Of a DNA stretch of 64,000 nucleotides, positions 1-8,410 are shown piece by piece (positions within the stretch are counted from its first letter, which is position 1; each line of letters starts with the position of its first letter). The notes below the pieces were generated by a model. It saw only the letters and a list, made by a program, of their open reading frames with translations. It did not search any database and was not told the DNA's origin. The stretch is from the NCBI GenBank assembly GCA_035642535.1, contig DASQSE010000132.1, forward strand, positions 1 through 64,000, given 5' to 3'. The translations under genes and the position numbers were made by a program. This DNA comes from Jatrophihabitans sp035642535. GTDB taxonomy: Bacteria; Actinomycetota; Actinomycetes; Mycobacteriales; Jatrophihabitantaceae.

Positions 1-92
1 GCGGCGGCACTGGCGGCGGCGGCACCGGAGGGAGCGGCGGCACCGGCGGCGACGGCACCGGAGGGGGCGGCGGCACCGGCGGCGGCGTCGCG
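1..92 (+). repeat. Gly/Thr-rich coding repeat (GGTGG-like linker)
   Basis: About 90 nt of imperfect ggc-ggc-acc-ggc repeats encode a Gly/Thr linker in the binding-protein gene. It probably tethers the ligand-binding domain to a membrane anchor encoded to the left of the window. The repeat is in frame and varies at wobble positions. Confidence 0.75.
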
Positions 93-1259
93 ACGGGCCC
101 GCTGGCCGGGGTGCACCTGGGCAGTTGCAATGGTTTCAAGAACACCACCGGCGTCAGCGACTCCACGATCACGCTCGCCAACGTCGCCGACCTCAGCGGG
201 CCGGTCCCCAACCTCTTCCGATCGGCACAAGCCGCCGTGACCGCATACGTCGCCTACTTCAACTCCACGTCGAGCATCTGCGGCCGCAAGCTCAAGCTCG
301 TCGGTCTGGACAGCGGGACCCAGGAGAGCGGCGACCAGCAGGCATCGCAGACGGCATGCGGCGAGGCGTTCGCGATGGTGGGCTCGATGGGCGCGTTCGA
401 CGCGGGCGGCGCGAGCACGGTCTCGCACTGCGGCATCCCGGACATCCGCGCCGCGACGACCGAGACGGCCCGTCAGCAGTCGCCGGTGACGTTCAGTGCC
501 TACTCGCTCAACACGTCGGAGATCCCGACCGATCCCTTCACGTACTTCAAGTCGCACTACGGGGACGCGTACAAGAACGCCGCCTTCGTCTACCTGAACG
601 CCGGCGCGTCCAGCCTGAACGCCAAGAGCTTCATCGCGGGCGAGGAGAAGCTGGGCTACGACTTCAAGGACCAGATCGCCATCGACGTGACGTCCGTGCC
701 GAACTACGACGGCATCGTGACGCAGCTGCAGGACGACGGCATCAAGTACGTCCAGTACATCGGTGCGTACCAATACGCGATCAAGCTGAAGAGCGCGATG
801 TACCAAGCGCACTACAACCCCACCTACGTGATGGACACCGTCGCGTACGACCAGAATTACGTCGCGGCGGGGACGCCGGTCGACGGCACCAACCTGTTCG
901 CCTCCGCACCGCTGTTCTCGGAGGCGAACCGCAACTCGCAGCTGAGCACGTACCTGACCTGGCTACAGCGCACCTCGGGCGGGACGCCCAACTTCTTCGG
1001 CATCTACGCGTGGGCCGCGGCCGCGCTGTTCGTGCAGACGGCGGCAGAGCTCGGCGGAAACCTCAGCCGATCGGCGATGGTGAGCAAGCTGCGCCAGGTG
1101 CACGGCTACACCGATCGCGGCATGGTGCCGCCGCAGGACGTAGGCGGCAAGCACACTCCGAGGTGCTACTCGATCCTCAAGCTCCAGAACGGCCAGTGGG
1201 TGCGCAAGACGCCGTATCCGTACACGTGCGGCAGCGTCGTCAACAGCGGGGTGCGGTGA
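3..1259 (+). CDS. ABC transporter substrate-binding protein, branched-chain amino acid type (5' end cut off)
   Basis: The reading frame is open from the left edge, so the start and export signal are missing; 418 codons are visible. The first ~28 codons form a Gly/Thr-rich flexible linker, followed by a type I periplasmic-binding fold of the Leu/Ile/Val family (ITLANVADLSGPVP at its start; a ligand-lobe stretch ending in FGIYAWAAAALFVQ). In Gram-positive bacteria such proteins sit on the outer face of the membrane and deliver solute to a LivHMGF permease, and exactly that permease follows 6 nt downstream. Several Cys residues suggest disulfides. The substrate cannot be read from sequence; amides, amino acids and lipid-like acids are all used by this family. 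Confidence 0.85.
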   Translation, partial: GGTGGGGTGGSGGTGGDGTGGGGGTGGGVATGPLAGVHLGSCNGFKNTTGVSDSTITLANVADLSGPVPNLFRSAQAAVTAYVAYFNSTSSICGRKLKLVGLDSGTQESGDQQASQTACGEAFAMVGSMGAFDAGGASTVSHCGIPDIRAATTETARQQSPVTFSAYSLNTSEIPTDPFTYFKSHYGDAYKNAAFVYLNAGASSLNAKSFIAGEEKLGYDFKDQIAIDVTSVPNYDGIVTQLQDDGIKYVQYIGAYQYAIKLKSAMYQAHYNPTYVMDTVAYDQNYVAAGTPVDGTNLFASAPLFSEANRNSQLSTYLTWLQRTSGGTPNFFGIYAWAAAALFVQTAAELGGNLSRSAMVSKLRQVHGYTDRGMVPPQDVGGKHTPRCYSILKLQNGQWVRKTPYPYTCGSVVNSGVR

Positions 1260-1265
1260 CGCGCC

Positions 1266-3233
1266 GTGCATGAGTTCCTCGCCTACACCTTCCAGGGATT
1301 GTTCTTCGGCGCGGCGTACGCGATCGCTGCCTCCGGGCTGGTGCTGACCTACACCACGACGCGGGTGTTCAACCTCGCGCACGGCGCGACCAGCATGGTG
1401 GCCGGTTTCCTGTTCTGGCAGCTGCACGTCGACGCCGGCCTGTCGACCTGGCTGACGGTCGTGTTGATCCTGTTCGTGATAGCCCCGGCGTACGGGATCG
1501 TCCTCGAACGCGTGGTCATGCGCGGGCTGGGCGATGCGCCGGTCAGCGTGATGCTGGTGGTCACCGTCGGGGTGTTCGTGTTCCTCGTCGGCTTCGCGCA
1601 GAAGTTCTGGCCGCTCGACAAATTCCGTACCGTCGACTACTTCTTCGGCTATCGGACGACCGAGATCCTCGGCGTCCCGGTCCAGGATCACTACCTGATC
1701 ACGATGGCCGTCTCCGTGCTCGTCGCGGGCGGGCTGTACGTACTGCTGAACCGCACCCGGATCGGCACCGCGATGCGCGCCGCCGTCGACAACCCCGAGT
1801 TGCTCGAGCTGTTCGGGGCGCGCGCGAGCCGTGTGCAGATGCTCAGCTGGGCCATCGGCTCGTCGCTCGCGGCGCTGGCCGGTGTGCTGCTGGTCGCCTA
1901 CGTCGGCGTGAACGACTACTACCAACTCACGTTCCTGGTCATCACCGCGTTCGCGGCCGCGATGCTCGGCCGGCTGCGCAGCCTGCCACTGACCTTCGTC
2001 GGGGCGATCGCGCTGGGCCTGGGCAGTCAATACATCTACGGCTACGTGCACACGACGAGCAGCTACGTGCAGACCGGACTGCAGAGCTCGCTGCCGACGT
2101 TCCTGTTGTTCGCGACGCTGCTGTTCGTGCCGCAAGTGCGGCTGCGCGTCGGACAGGTGAGGGGCATCGTCGCGGCCACCGTGCCTTCCAAGCGGCGTTC
2201 GGTGACGAGCGGCGTCGGAATGCTCGCCCTCGCGCTGGCGGTGATCCCCGCGCTGAGCGCGACGAACCTGCTGCGTTTCGAGCAGGCGTCGGCGCTGGCG
2301 CTCGTGATGCTGTCGCTGGTGCTGCTGACCGGATACGGCGGTTACGTCTCGCTGGCGCAGTACACATTCGTCGGTGTCGGAGCCGCGGTCGTCGCGAAGA
2401 TGAACACCACGTCGCCGTTGGCCATCGTGCTCGCCATACTCATCGCCGCCGGAATCGGCGCACTCGTCGCGCTGCCGGTGCTGCGCCTCACCGGCCTGTA
2501 CCTGGCGCTCGCGACGCTGGCGTTCGGCTACCTCATGGAGAAGCTCGTCTTCCAGGCCGACTGGATGTTCGGCGTCAACACCTCGCTGCGGGCGAAGCGG
2601 GTCACGCTGTTCGGCTACGACTTCGGCGACGGTACGTATGCGTTCCTGACGCTGGCCGTCTTCGTCGTGTTGGGCATCGCGCTGCTGATCGTCCGCCGCG
2701 GCGCGATCGGCCGGCTGCTCATCGCGCTGCGCGACAGCCCGGCGGCATGCGGCACGCTCGGCCTCAACCAGCGCTGGTTCCGGGTCGCGGTGTTCAGCGT
2801 GTCGGCGGGCATCGCCGGGCTGGCCGGTGCGCTGCTGGCCGGCTTCCAGGGGTTCGTGTCGGCGGCGCCGTTCACCACGCTGCAGAACCTGCCGCTGCTG
2901 CTCGCCGCCGTCGTCGCGGGGGTCACCTCGATCTCGGGCGCCCTCGTCGGCGGGTTCCTGCTGATGCTCGTGCAGGTGTTGCCCACCGTGAACCAGTCGT
3001 ACGCAGGCGTGGTGTTCCTCGTCCTCGGCGTCGGCGCGATCCTGTTGGGGCGCGACCCGAACGGGCTCGTCAACTACGCATTCCGCGGCGCCCGCTGGCT
3101 GGTGCCGCGGGTACCGCTCCCGCGACAACTGCGTCGGTTCTCCGCGGCGCCGCCGGTGTATGTGATCCATGAACCCGACGGACTCGAGGACGCTGGGCAG
3201 GAAGTGCAGGTGGCCGGCCATGGCATTGCTTGA
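1266..3233 (+). CDS. Fused LivH-LivM branched-chain amino acid ABC permease
   Basis: Two inner-membrane permease domains usually encoded separately are joined in one 655-residue chain: a LivH-like half (about residues 1-290) and a LivM-like half (about 315-610). Each carries the cytoplasmic coupling loop of this family: DNPELLELFGA near residue 180 and ALRDSPAACGTLGL near 490. Long hydrophobic segments cover both halves. The GTG start lies 6 nt after the binding-protein stop. Fusion fixes a 1:1 ratio of the two halves; such fusions are seen in some actinobacteria. It partners with the two ATPases encoded next. Confidence 0.9.
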   Translation: MHEFLAYTFQGLFFGAAYAIAASGLVLTYTTTRVFNLAHGATSMVAGFLFWQLHVDAGLSTWLTVVLILFVIAPAYGIVLERVVMRGLGDAPVSVMLVVTVGVFVFLVGFAQKFWPLDKFRTVDYFFGYRTTEILGVPVQDHYLITMAVSVLVAGGLYVLLNRTRIGTAMRAAVDNPELLELFGARASRVQMLSWAIGSSLAALAGVLLVAYVGVNDYYQLTFLVITAFAAAMLGRLRSLPLTFVGAIALGLGSQYIYGYVHTTSSYVQTGLQSSLPTFLLFATLLFVPQVRLRVGQVRGIVAATVPSKRRSVTSGVGMLALALAVIPALSATNLLRFEQASALALVMLSLVLLTGYGGYVSLAQYTFVGVGAAVVAKMNTTSPLAIVLAILIAAGIGALVALPVLRLTGLYLALATLAFGYLMEKLVFQADWMFGVNTSLRAKRVTLFGYDFGDGTYAFLTLAVFVVLGIALLIVRRGAIGRLLIALRDSPAACGTLGLNQRWFRVAVFSVSAGIAGLAGALLAGFQGFVSAAPFTTLQNLPLLLAAVVAGVTSISGALVGGFLLMLVQVLPTVNQSYAGVVFLVLGVGAILLGRDPNGLVNYAFRGARWLVPRVPLPRQLRRFSAAPPVYVIHEPDGLEDAGQEVQVAGHGIA

Positions 3234-4062
3234 GGTCGTCGCTGTCACCGTCAGATTCGGCGGCATCACCGCGGTCGACGACGCGTCGATCGATGCGGAG
3301 GGCGGCACCGTCACCGGGCTGATCGGGCCGAACGGCGCCGGCAAGACGACGTTGTTCAACGTCATCAGCGGTCTGCAGCCGCCGACGCACGGCCGGGTTC
3401 GGTTCAAGAACTCCGACATCACCCGCTCGTCCGTGAGCCACCGCGCGAAGCGGGGCATGGGCCGCACGTTCCAGCGGCTCGAGGCGTTCGGCTCGCTGAG
3501 CGTGCGCGAGAACATCCAGGTCGCGCGCGACATCCACGGCGGGGTCCGGCAGTGGCTGCGGTTCACCAAGGATCCGAAGGTCGACGACCTGATCGACCTC
3601 GTCGGACTCGCGCGCTACGCCGACCAGCGTGCGGATTCGGTGCCCACCGGAGTGGCGCGCTTGGTCGAGGTGGCGCGCGCGCTCGCGATCGAGCCGGAGC
3701 TACTGCTGCTCGACGAGCCGTCCTCCGGGCTGGACGAGGCGGAGACGAAGGCGCTGGGCGAGTTGCTGCGCAGGCTGGCGAACGACGGCCGGGCGATCTT
3801 GATGGTCGAACACGACATGGATCTCGTGATGGGCGTGTGCGATCTGATCCACGTCCTCGAGTTCGGCAAGGTGATCGCCACCGGCACCGCGGCGGAGATC
3901 CGCAGCGATCGCACCGTCCAGGCGGCGTACCTCGGCTTCTCCGACGCAGAAGCGGTCCGGATGCCCGACGAGGTCGCGGCGCAGGCGACGCAGCTCGTCG
4001 GCGCCCGCGTCGCCCTCGGCGAGACGCGACCGATGCCCGCCGTCCGGACGGAGCACAGATGA
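3220..4062 (+). CDS. LivG-type ABC transporter ATP-binding protein
   Basis: A 280-residue ATPase for the Liv-type importer. Walker A is GPNGAGKTT, Walker B is LLLLDEPSSGLDE, and the H-loop is MVEHDMD. The signature motif is unusual: where LivG normally has an LSYGxQR-like sequence this protein reads VPTGVARLVEVARAL. I chose the ATG at 3220, which gives the family N-terminus MALLEVV, over an ATG at 3169 that would lie deeper inside livHM; the chosen start still overlaps livHM by 14 nt, so translation is coupled. An AGGTGG ribosome site lies just upstream. Confidence 0.88.
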   Translation: MALLEVVAVTVRFGGITAVDDASIDAEGGTVTGLIGPNGAGKTTLFNVISGLQPPTHGRVRFKNSDITRSSVSHRAKRGMGRTFQRLEAFGSLSVRENIQVARDIHGGVRQWLRFTKDPKVDDLIDLVGLARYADQRADSVPTGVARLVEVARALAIEPELLLLDEPSSGLDEAETKALGELLRRLANDGRAILMVEHDMDLVMGVCDLIHVLEFGKVIATGTAAEIRSDRTVQAAYLGFSDAEAVRMPDEVAAQATQLVGARVALGETRPMPAVRTEHR

Positions 4063-4793
4063 CGATCGCAGAGCGCAGGCTGCGGCGACCCGCGCCGATC
4101 CTCGAACTGATCGACGTGCACGCCGCTTACGGGCGCATCGAGGTGTTGCGCGGCGTCGACCTGGCGGTGCCACGCGGCGCGGTCATGGCGCTGCTCGGCG
4201 CGAACGGCGCCGGCAAGACCACGCTGCTGCGCGTCATCAGCGGCCTGATGCCATTGACGTCCGGCGACATCCATCTCGGCGGCGTGCACGTCGCCGACGC
4301 GACGCCCGACCAGCTGACCCGCGCCGGCCTCACGATGGTGCCCGAGGGACGCGGCATCTTCCCCAACCTCACGGTCGAGGAGAACCTCTGGATCTCGTCG
4401 TACAGCGGCCGTCAGGTGGAGAAGATCCTCGCCGACGCCTATGCCCGCTTCCCGCGGCTGAAGGAGCGCCGGCGGCAGTTGGCCGGCAGCCTATCCGGGG
4501 GTGAGCAGCAGATGCTCTCGCTCGGGCGGGCACTCGCGTCGGAGCCGGCGCTGCTGTTGCTCGACGAGCTGTCGATGGGGCTCGCGCCGCTGATCGTCGA
4601 GAGCCTCTACGACAGCGTGGCCGAGATCGCCGAGCAGGGCGTTTCGATCCTGGTCGTCGAGCAGTTCGCCAAGAGCGCGCTGCGCGTTGCCGACTACGCA
4701 GCCGTGATGCACGGCGGGCGCATCGTCGACAGCGGCGAGCCGGACGAGATCGAAGGCAGGCTGAACGAGCTGTACTTCGGGGGTGCGGCATGA
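4059..4793 (+). CDS. LivF-type ABC transporter ATP-binding protein
   Basis: A 244-residue second ATPase of the importer. Walker A is GANGAGKTT, the ABC signature is the canonical LSGGEQQML, Walker B is LLLLDELSMGL, and the H-switch lies in VVEQFAKS, where Gln replaces His as is usual in LivF. It starts with ATGA overlapping the livG stop. With LivG it would form the ATPase heterodimer in which one composite site uses this normal signature and the other the altered LivG one. Confidence 0.9.
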   Translation: MTIAERRLRRPAPILELIDVHAAYGRIEVLRGVDLAVPRGAVMALLGANGAGKTTLLRVISGLMPLTSGDIHLGGVHVADATPDQLTRAGLTMVPEGRGIFPNLTVEENLWISSYSGRQVEKILADAYARFPRLKERRRQLAGSLSGGEQQMLSLGRALASEPALLLLDELSMGLAPLIVESLYDSVAEIAEQGVSILVVEQFAKSALRVADYAAVMHGGRIVDSGEPDEIEGRLNELYFGGAA

Positions 4794-6316
4794 ACAGGCG
4801 CGGCAAGCAGCTGACGGCGCTGGCCGGAACCGTCGTGCTCGCGACGCTCGCCTGGCCCGGCCCGTCCTCCGCGGACACCACGCTGGGCGGCTACAGCGGC
4901 AGCGCGCAAGCCGAAGCCATCCGCATCCAGATCTACGAGCCGGTCATTCCGATCCCGGCCACGCCACAGGTCGACGCGGGCATCGCGTACACGAAGTGCA
5001 CGACCGACACCGGCCCGGTCACCCGCGCGACGGCCAGCTACCTGTGGCCCGGCGACGTCATCGGCGACGGCTTCGGCCAGCTCGTCGGCAACGACGCCGC
5101 GACCTACCCCGTGCAGGTGAACTCCAAGTACCCCGCCACCGAGAGCGCGCCGGCGCACAACACCGGTCAGCTCACCAAGGGCAACGGGATGACGACGTCC
5201 AGCAACGGGTTCACCACCGACGCGACGACGACGGGGCTGGGCGTCGCCGGTCCGGACACCGACCTGCTCAGCGGCATCGGCGACGGCCTGTCGAAGATCC
5301 TGGGCGGCAAGAAGTCGTCGAAGCCGCTGCCCGCGGCACCCGTTCCGGTCGGCCAGTTGCTCGCCGGGCTGGCCACCGTCGAGAACGTGAAGAGCACCAG
5401 TTCGGTCGTGGTCGGCTCGAAGTCGGTCACCTCGACGGCGCAGACCTACGTTTCGCAGGTCAAGCTGCTCGCCGGCCTGATCACGATCGACTCCATGAAG
5501 GTCACCTCCGTCACCACCAGCGACGGCAACAAGGCCACCACGACCGGCTCGATCAAGGCGGGCGACGTGCAGCTCGCCGGACTCGACCTCGGTATTGGCG
5601 ACGACGGCGTGACGCTCGGTTCGGGCAGCGGGACGACGCTGCCGCAGCTGCCGAGCGACGTGACGAAGCTGCTCGACAAGATCGGGATCAGCATCAAGTT
5701 CGCACCGTCGACGCGGACGGTCGACGGCGCAACCGGCTCGCTCGCCTCGACCGCGCTCGAGTTCTCGATAGACACCGTGCCGCTGAAGACGGCGCTGAAC
5801 GTCGGCGGCCTCGTCAAGCCGCTGCAGGATCTCATCCAGCAGATCCCGAAGCTCGGTAGCCAGATCGCGCCGCTGCTCGGGCTCGGCCCGAAGATCGTCA
5901 TCAGGATCGCGGACGTCGCCAGTTCGGCGACCGCCGCGCCTGCCTACACCGGCGGCCTGCCACCACCGCCCGGCGGCGGCAACCCGGGTGGCAACCACAC
6001 CGGACACCAGCCCGGCGCGGGCGGCGGCGTGCCTGGCAATGTGGGCGGTGGCGGTGCCCCGCTCAATCCCGGAACCGGGCAGCTGCCCGGCTCCAACCAG
6101 ACGGTGCCGGGCGGGAGCAGCCCACCGGCAACCCAGCCGACTGCGTTCGCGCTGCCGCCGCTCGGCACGATTCCGAAGCTCGTGATCCTGGGCACGCTCG
6201 CATTCGCGCTGGCGGGCGGCTGGCTGTTCTGGGGGGCCGGAAGGTTCATCCTGGGTGCCGGCAAGAGCTGCGCATTCGGGTTGTCCACCGGCGTGCCCGA
6301 TCTACGAAAGGGATAG
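4790..6316 (+). CDS. Secreted, C-terminally membrane-anchored protein of unknown function
   Basis: 508 residues. A signal peptide covers about residues 1-28 (cleavage after PSSA). A Ser/Thr/Val/Asp-rich, probably beta-structured exported domain follows, then a Gly/Pro-rich stretch (about 385-450) and one transmembrane helix near 456-482 with a short tail. This layout resembles the 'choice-of-anchor' surface proteins of Actinobacteria; I recognise no enzyme motif. The gene begins with an ATGA overlap on livF, so it is made together with the importer and may help present or bind the substrate at the cell surface. That role is inference from context. Confidence 0.7.
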   Translation: MNRRGKQLTALAGTVVLATLAWPGPSSADTTLGGYSGSAQAEAIRIQIYEPVIPIPATPQVDAGIAYTKCTTDTGPVTRATASYLWPGDVIGDGFGQLVGNDAATYPVQVNSKYPATESAPAHNTGQLTKGNGMTTSSNGFTTDATTTGLGVAGPDTDLLSGIGDGLSKILGGKKSSKPLPAAPVPVGQLLAGLATVENVKSTSSVVVGSKSVTSTAQTYVSQVKLLAGLITIDSMKVTSVTTSDGNKATTTGSIKAGDVQLAGLDLGIGDDGVTLGSGSGTTLPQLPSDVTKLLDKIGISIKFAPSTRTVDGATGSLASTALEFSIDTVPLKTALNVGGLVKPLQDLIQQIPKLGSQIAPLLGLGPKIVIRIADVASSATAAPAYTGGLPPPPGGGNPGGNHTGHQPGAGGGVPGNVGGGGAPLNPGTGQLPGSNQTVPGGSSPPATQPTAFALPPLGTIPKLVILGTLAFALAGGWLFWGAGRFILGAGKSCAFGLSTGVPDLRKG

Positions 6317-6319
6317 ACG

Positions 6320-6877
6320 ATGGCGGAGACGATGGCCATCCAGCAGGCGCCGGCCCAGCCCGCCCAGCCGGCCGCTCCGGCACCGGCCGCGGCGCCCGTG
6401 TCGAGCCGCGACCAGCGCTTCCGCAACCTGCAGATCGCGCTGTTCACCGTCGGCGCGCTGCTCATGCCGCTCGGCCTCTTCGCGATCTTCCTGGGCTGGT
6501 ACGGCGTAGCGCACACGAAGTACCAGTACGACCAGTTGCCCTACGTCGTGTCGGGCGGCCTGCTCGGCTTGGCGCTGGTCTTCCTCGGCGGCTTCGTCTA
6601 CTTCGGCGCGTGGCTGGCGCGCATCGGCAACGAGCAGCGGGAGAGCTCGCGGCAGCTCACCGACGCGGTGCTGACCCTCGTCGACCTGATGGGCCAGCAG
6701 GGCGGTTCCGGTCGCACCGCCATGCAGGACGGGGCGCAGCTCGTGCTGGCCGGCACCGGCTCGACGGTGCATCGCCGCGACTGCCCGCTCATCGCACATC
6801 GCGACGACCTGCATCCGCTGACCGGCAACGACGCCGCGCTCGGCACCTGCCGCGTCTGCAAGCCGGACTTCGCATGA
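6320..6877 (+). CDS. Two-TM membrane protein with Cys/His-rich C-terminal tail
   Basis: 185 residues: an Ala/Pro-rich N-terminus, transmembrane helices at about 38-60 and 76-98, an amphipathic segment, and a C-terminal tail in which VHRRDCPLIAHRDD is followed by CRVCKPDF. The spacing of these His and Cys residues resembles the small Ada-like zinc-binding or hot-spot motif found at the end of many uncharacterised bacterial proteins. A GAAAGGGA ribosome site precedes the ATG, which lies 3 nt after the previous stop. It belongs to the ABC-importer operon; function unknown, with metal or redox sensing at the membrane possible. Confidence 0.6.
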   Translation: MAETMAIQQAPAQPAQPAAPAPAAAPVSSRDQRFRNLQIALFTVGALLMPLGLFAIFLGWYGVAHTKYQYDQLPYVVSGGLLGLALVFLGGFVYFGAWLARIGNEQRESSRQLTDAVLTLVDLMGQQGGSGRTAMQDGAQLVLAGTGSTVHRRDCPLIAHRDDLHPLTGNDAALGTCRVCKPDFA

Positions 6878-7650
6878 TCGGAACCGACGCGCTGACCGGC
6901 AGGGTCGCGATCGTCACCGGCGCCGCGCGCGGCCAGGGCGCGGCCGCGGCTCAGCTGTTCGTGGCCGAGGGCGCCCGGGTCGTGATCGGCGACGTGCTGG
7001 ACGACGTCGGGAAGGAGCTCGCCGATTCGCTCGGCGCCGGAGCGATCTACCGGCACCTCGACGTTTCCAACGAGGACGACTGGACGAGCGTCGTCGACGA
7101 GGCAGTCGAGACGCTCGGCGGCGTGGACGTGCTCGTGAACAACGCCGGCATCCTGCGCTTCGCGGCGCTGTCCGACATGCCGCTCGCCGACTACCTGCGC
7201 GTCGTGAACGTGAATCAGGTCGGGACGTTCCTCGGCATGCGTGCCGTCGCGAAGCCGATGATGGCCGCGCGTCGCGGCTCGATCGTGAACATCTCCTCCG
7301 TCGAGGGCCTGGCCGGCATGCCGTACCTCACTGCGTACACGTCGACGAAGTTCGCGATCCGCGGCATGACCAAGGTGGCCGCGCTGGAGCTCGGGCCGCA
7401 TGGCATCCGGGTCAACTCGGTGCATCCGGGCATGATCGAGACCGACATGGTGAAAGACGCCGCAGGTGGACACGACGTCGATCTGTCACCCGCGACCAAG
7501 CGGATCGCGCTGCGCCGGATGGGGGCGCCCGAGGACATCGCGCAGGTCGTGCTCTTCCTCGCGAGCGACCGGAGCGCGTACGTGACCGGTGCCGAGCTCG
7601 CCGCCGACGGCGGGGCCTCCGCCACGCACGCGTTCTACTCGGGCAGCTGA
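6874..7650 (+). CDS. SDR family oxidoreductase (3-alpha/20-beta-hydroxysteroid dehydrogenase-like)
   Basis: 258-residue classical short-chain dehydrogenase. The cofactor motif TGAARGQG is at residues 15-22, an Asp at the end of strand 2 (VIGDVLDD) favours NAD(H), then NNAG near 90, an active-site Ser in VNISSVEG, and YTSTK (Tyr and Lys) near 150-157. An ATGA overlap with the preceding membrane-protein gene defines the start. The family reduces or oxidises alcohols on steroids, acyl chains and other lipids. Its place at the end of the importer operon suggests it acts on the imported compound. The 3' end overlaps the convergent VOC gene by 16 nt. Confidence 0.85.
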   Translation: MIGTDALTGRVAIVTGAARGQGAAAAQLFVAEGARVVIGDVLDDVGKELADSLGAGAIYRHLDVSNEDDWTSVVDEAVETLGGVDVLVNNAGILRFAALSDMPLADYLRVVNVNQVGTFLGMRAVAKPMMAARRGSIVNISSVEGLAGMPYLTAYTSTKFAIRGMTKVAALELGPHGIRVNSVHPGMIETDMVKDAAGGHDVDLSPATKRIALRRMGAPEDIAQVVLFLASDRSAYVTGAELAADGGASATHAFYSGS

Positions 7651-8078
7651 GGCATGCCGTCCGGGCCGATCGGCCAGAACGGGTTGTGCGCGACCTCCCA
7701 CAGATGGCCTTCAGGGTCGGCGAAGTAGCCGTTGTAACCGCCCCATTCGGTGGTCTCGGCCGGCCGCGCGATCCGGGCACCGGCAGCGACGGCGCGCGCC
7801 AAGACGTCCTCGACCGCCGTGGCGGACTCGACGTTCATGGCAAGCGCCGTGCCGCGGAACGCGTCGGGATCGGGCATCGGCTGCGCAGCGGCGTCCTTGC
7901 GCAGTTCCTCCACGTCCCACACGGCGAGCAGGCTGCCACCTGATGCCCGGAAGAAGCTCACCTCGCCGTCGACCGACGCGCCGGAGCGCTCGAAACCGAG
8001 CGCTTGATAGAAGCGGGTTGCGCGCTCGACGTCCGCGACGCCGAGCGTGACGAGGCTGATTACGGCGGGGACGCTCAT
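7635..8078 (-). CDS. VOC (glyoxalase/bleomycin resistance-like) family protein
   Basis: 147 residues forming one VOC module of two beta-alpha-beta-beta-beta units: ISLVTLGVADVERATRFY at the start and GYFADPEGHLWEVAHNP at the end, where Glu and His are typical metal or substrate ligands of this superfamily. An upstream extension of the frame is ignored because MSVPAVIS is the family start and a TACGGT -10 element sits 6 nt before this ATG. Substrate unknown. The gene is divergent from pup. Confidence 0.82.
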   Translation of the reverse strand: MSVPAVISLVTLGVADVERATRFYQALGFERSGASVDGEVSFFRASGGSLLAVWDVEELRKDAAAQPMPDPDAFRGTALAMNVESATAVEDVLARAVAAGARIARPAETTEWGGYNGYFADPEGHLWEVAHNPFWPIGPDGMPQLPE

Positions 8079-8084
8079 GTCGTG

Positions 8085-8090
8085 ACCGTA
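8085..8090 (-). promoter_or_regulatory. -10 element for the VOC gene (leaderless type)
   Basis: Read on the minus strand the sequence is TACGGT, followed by 6 nt and the ATG at 8078. This spacing puts the transcript start at the start codon. Confidence 0.5.
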
Positions 8091-8123
8091 GCGATGTCGG
8101 CCGACGGCGTGCGCTGCCGGGTA

Positions 8124-8153
8124 AACGTCACCTCGGCGAGCTAGGGTGACGTT
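8124..8153. promoter_or_regulatory. Perfect 8-bp dyad overlapping the pup promoter
   Basis: AACGTCAC at 8124-8131 is repeated inverted as GTGACGTT at 8146-8153, with a 14-nt spacer. The right arm overlaps TAGGGT (8142-8147), a likely -10 box for pup. The position suits a repressor or activator operator for the pup gene, or control of the divergent VOC gene. Confidence 0.5.
8142..8147 (+). promoter_or_regulatory. -10 element of pup (TAGGGT)
   Basis: TAGGGT matches the TAnnnT pattern of primary sigma promoters; transcription would start near 8154, about 24 nt before the pup ATG. A GAGAGGGGG ribosome site lies in that leader. Confidence 0.5.
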
Positions 8154-8177
8154 CTGAACTAGCGAGAGGGGGCCGCG

Positions 8178-8384
8178 ATGCCTACCCACGACAGCGGCCA
8201 GAACCGGCCGCAGCGCCAGACCAGCGACGAGACCGAAGAGACGGTCGAGGCAAGTAGTGACGTCGCCGAGCGGCACGAGAAGCTGACCGAGGACGTCGAC
8301 GCCATCCTCGACGAAATCGACGACGTCCTGGAGACAAATGCCGAAGACTTTGTAAGGGCATTTGTGCAAAAAGGCGGTCAGTAG
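8178..8384 (+). CDS. pup: Prokaryotic ubiquitin-like protein Pup
   Basis: 68 residues, the usual size. The N-terminus is disordered, polar and Gln/Asp/Glu-rich; a coiled-coil-forming segment (about 22-52, including ERHEKLTEDVDAILDEIDDV) would bind the proteasomal ATPase, and the chain ends in KGGQ. The terminal Gln means Dop must deamidate it to Glu before PafA can attach it to target lysines. It lies upstream of prcB-prcA, as in other actinobacteria, but dop is not found beside it here. A strong GAGAGGGGG ribosome site precedes the ATG. Confidence 0.97.
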   Translation: MPTHDSGQNRPQRQTSDETEETVEASSDVAERHEKLTEDVDAILDEIDDVLETNAEDFVRAFVQKGGQ

Positions 8385-8410
8385 AGCATTTCCGGCAGGA
8401 ATTCAAGGCA

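Noticed and set aside
1..92. Short tandem repeat as a CRISPR-like array
   Set aside because: It is an in-frame Gly/Thr coding repeat without spacers.
963..3569. 868-codon minus-strand frame over livHM and livG
   Set aside because: It is antisense to well-supported transporter genes and its protein is Arg/His/Gln-rich without domains, a usual artefact of high GC.
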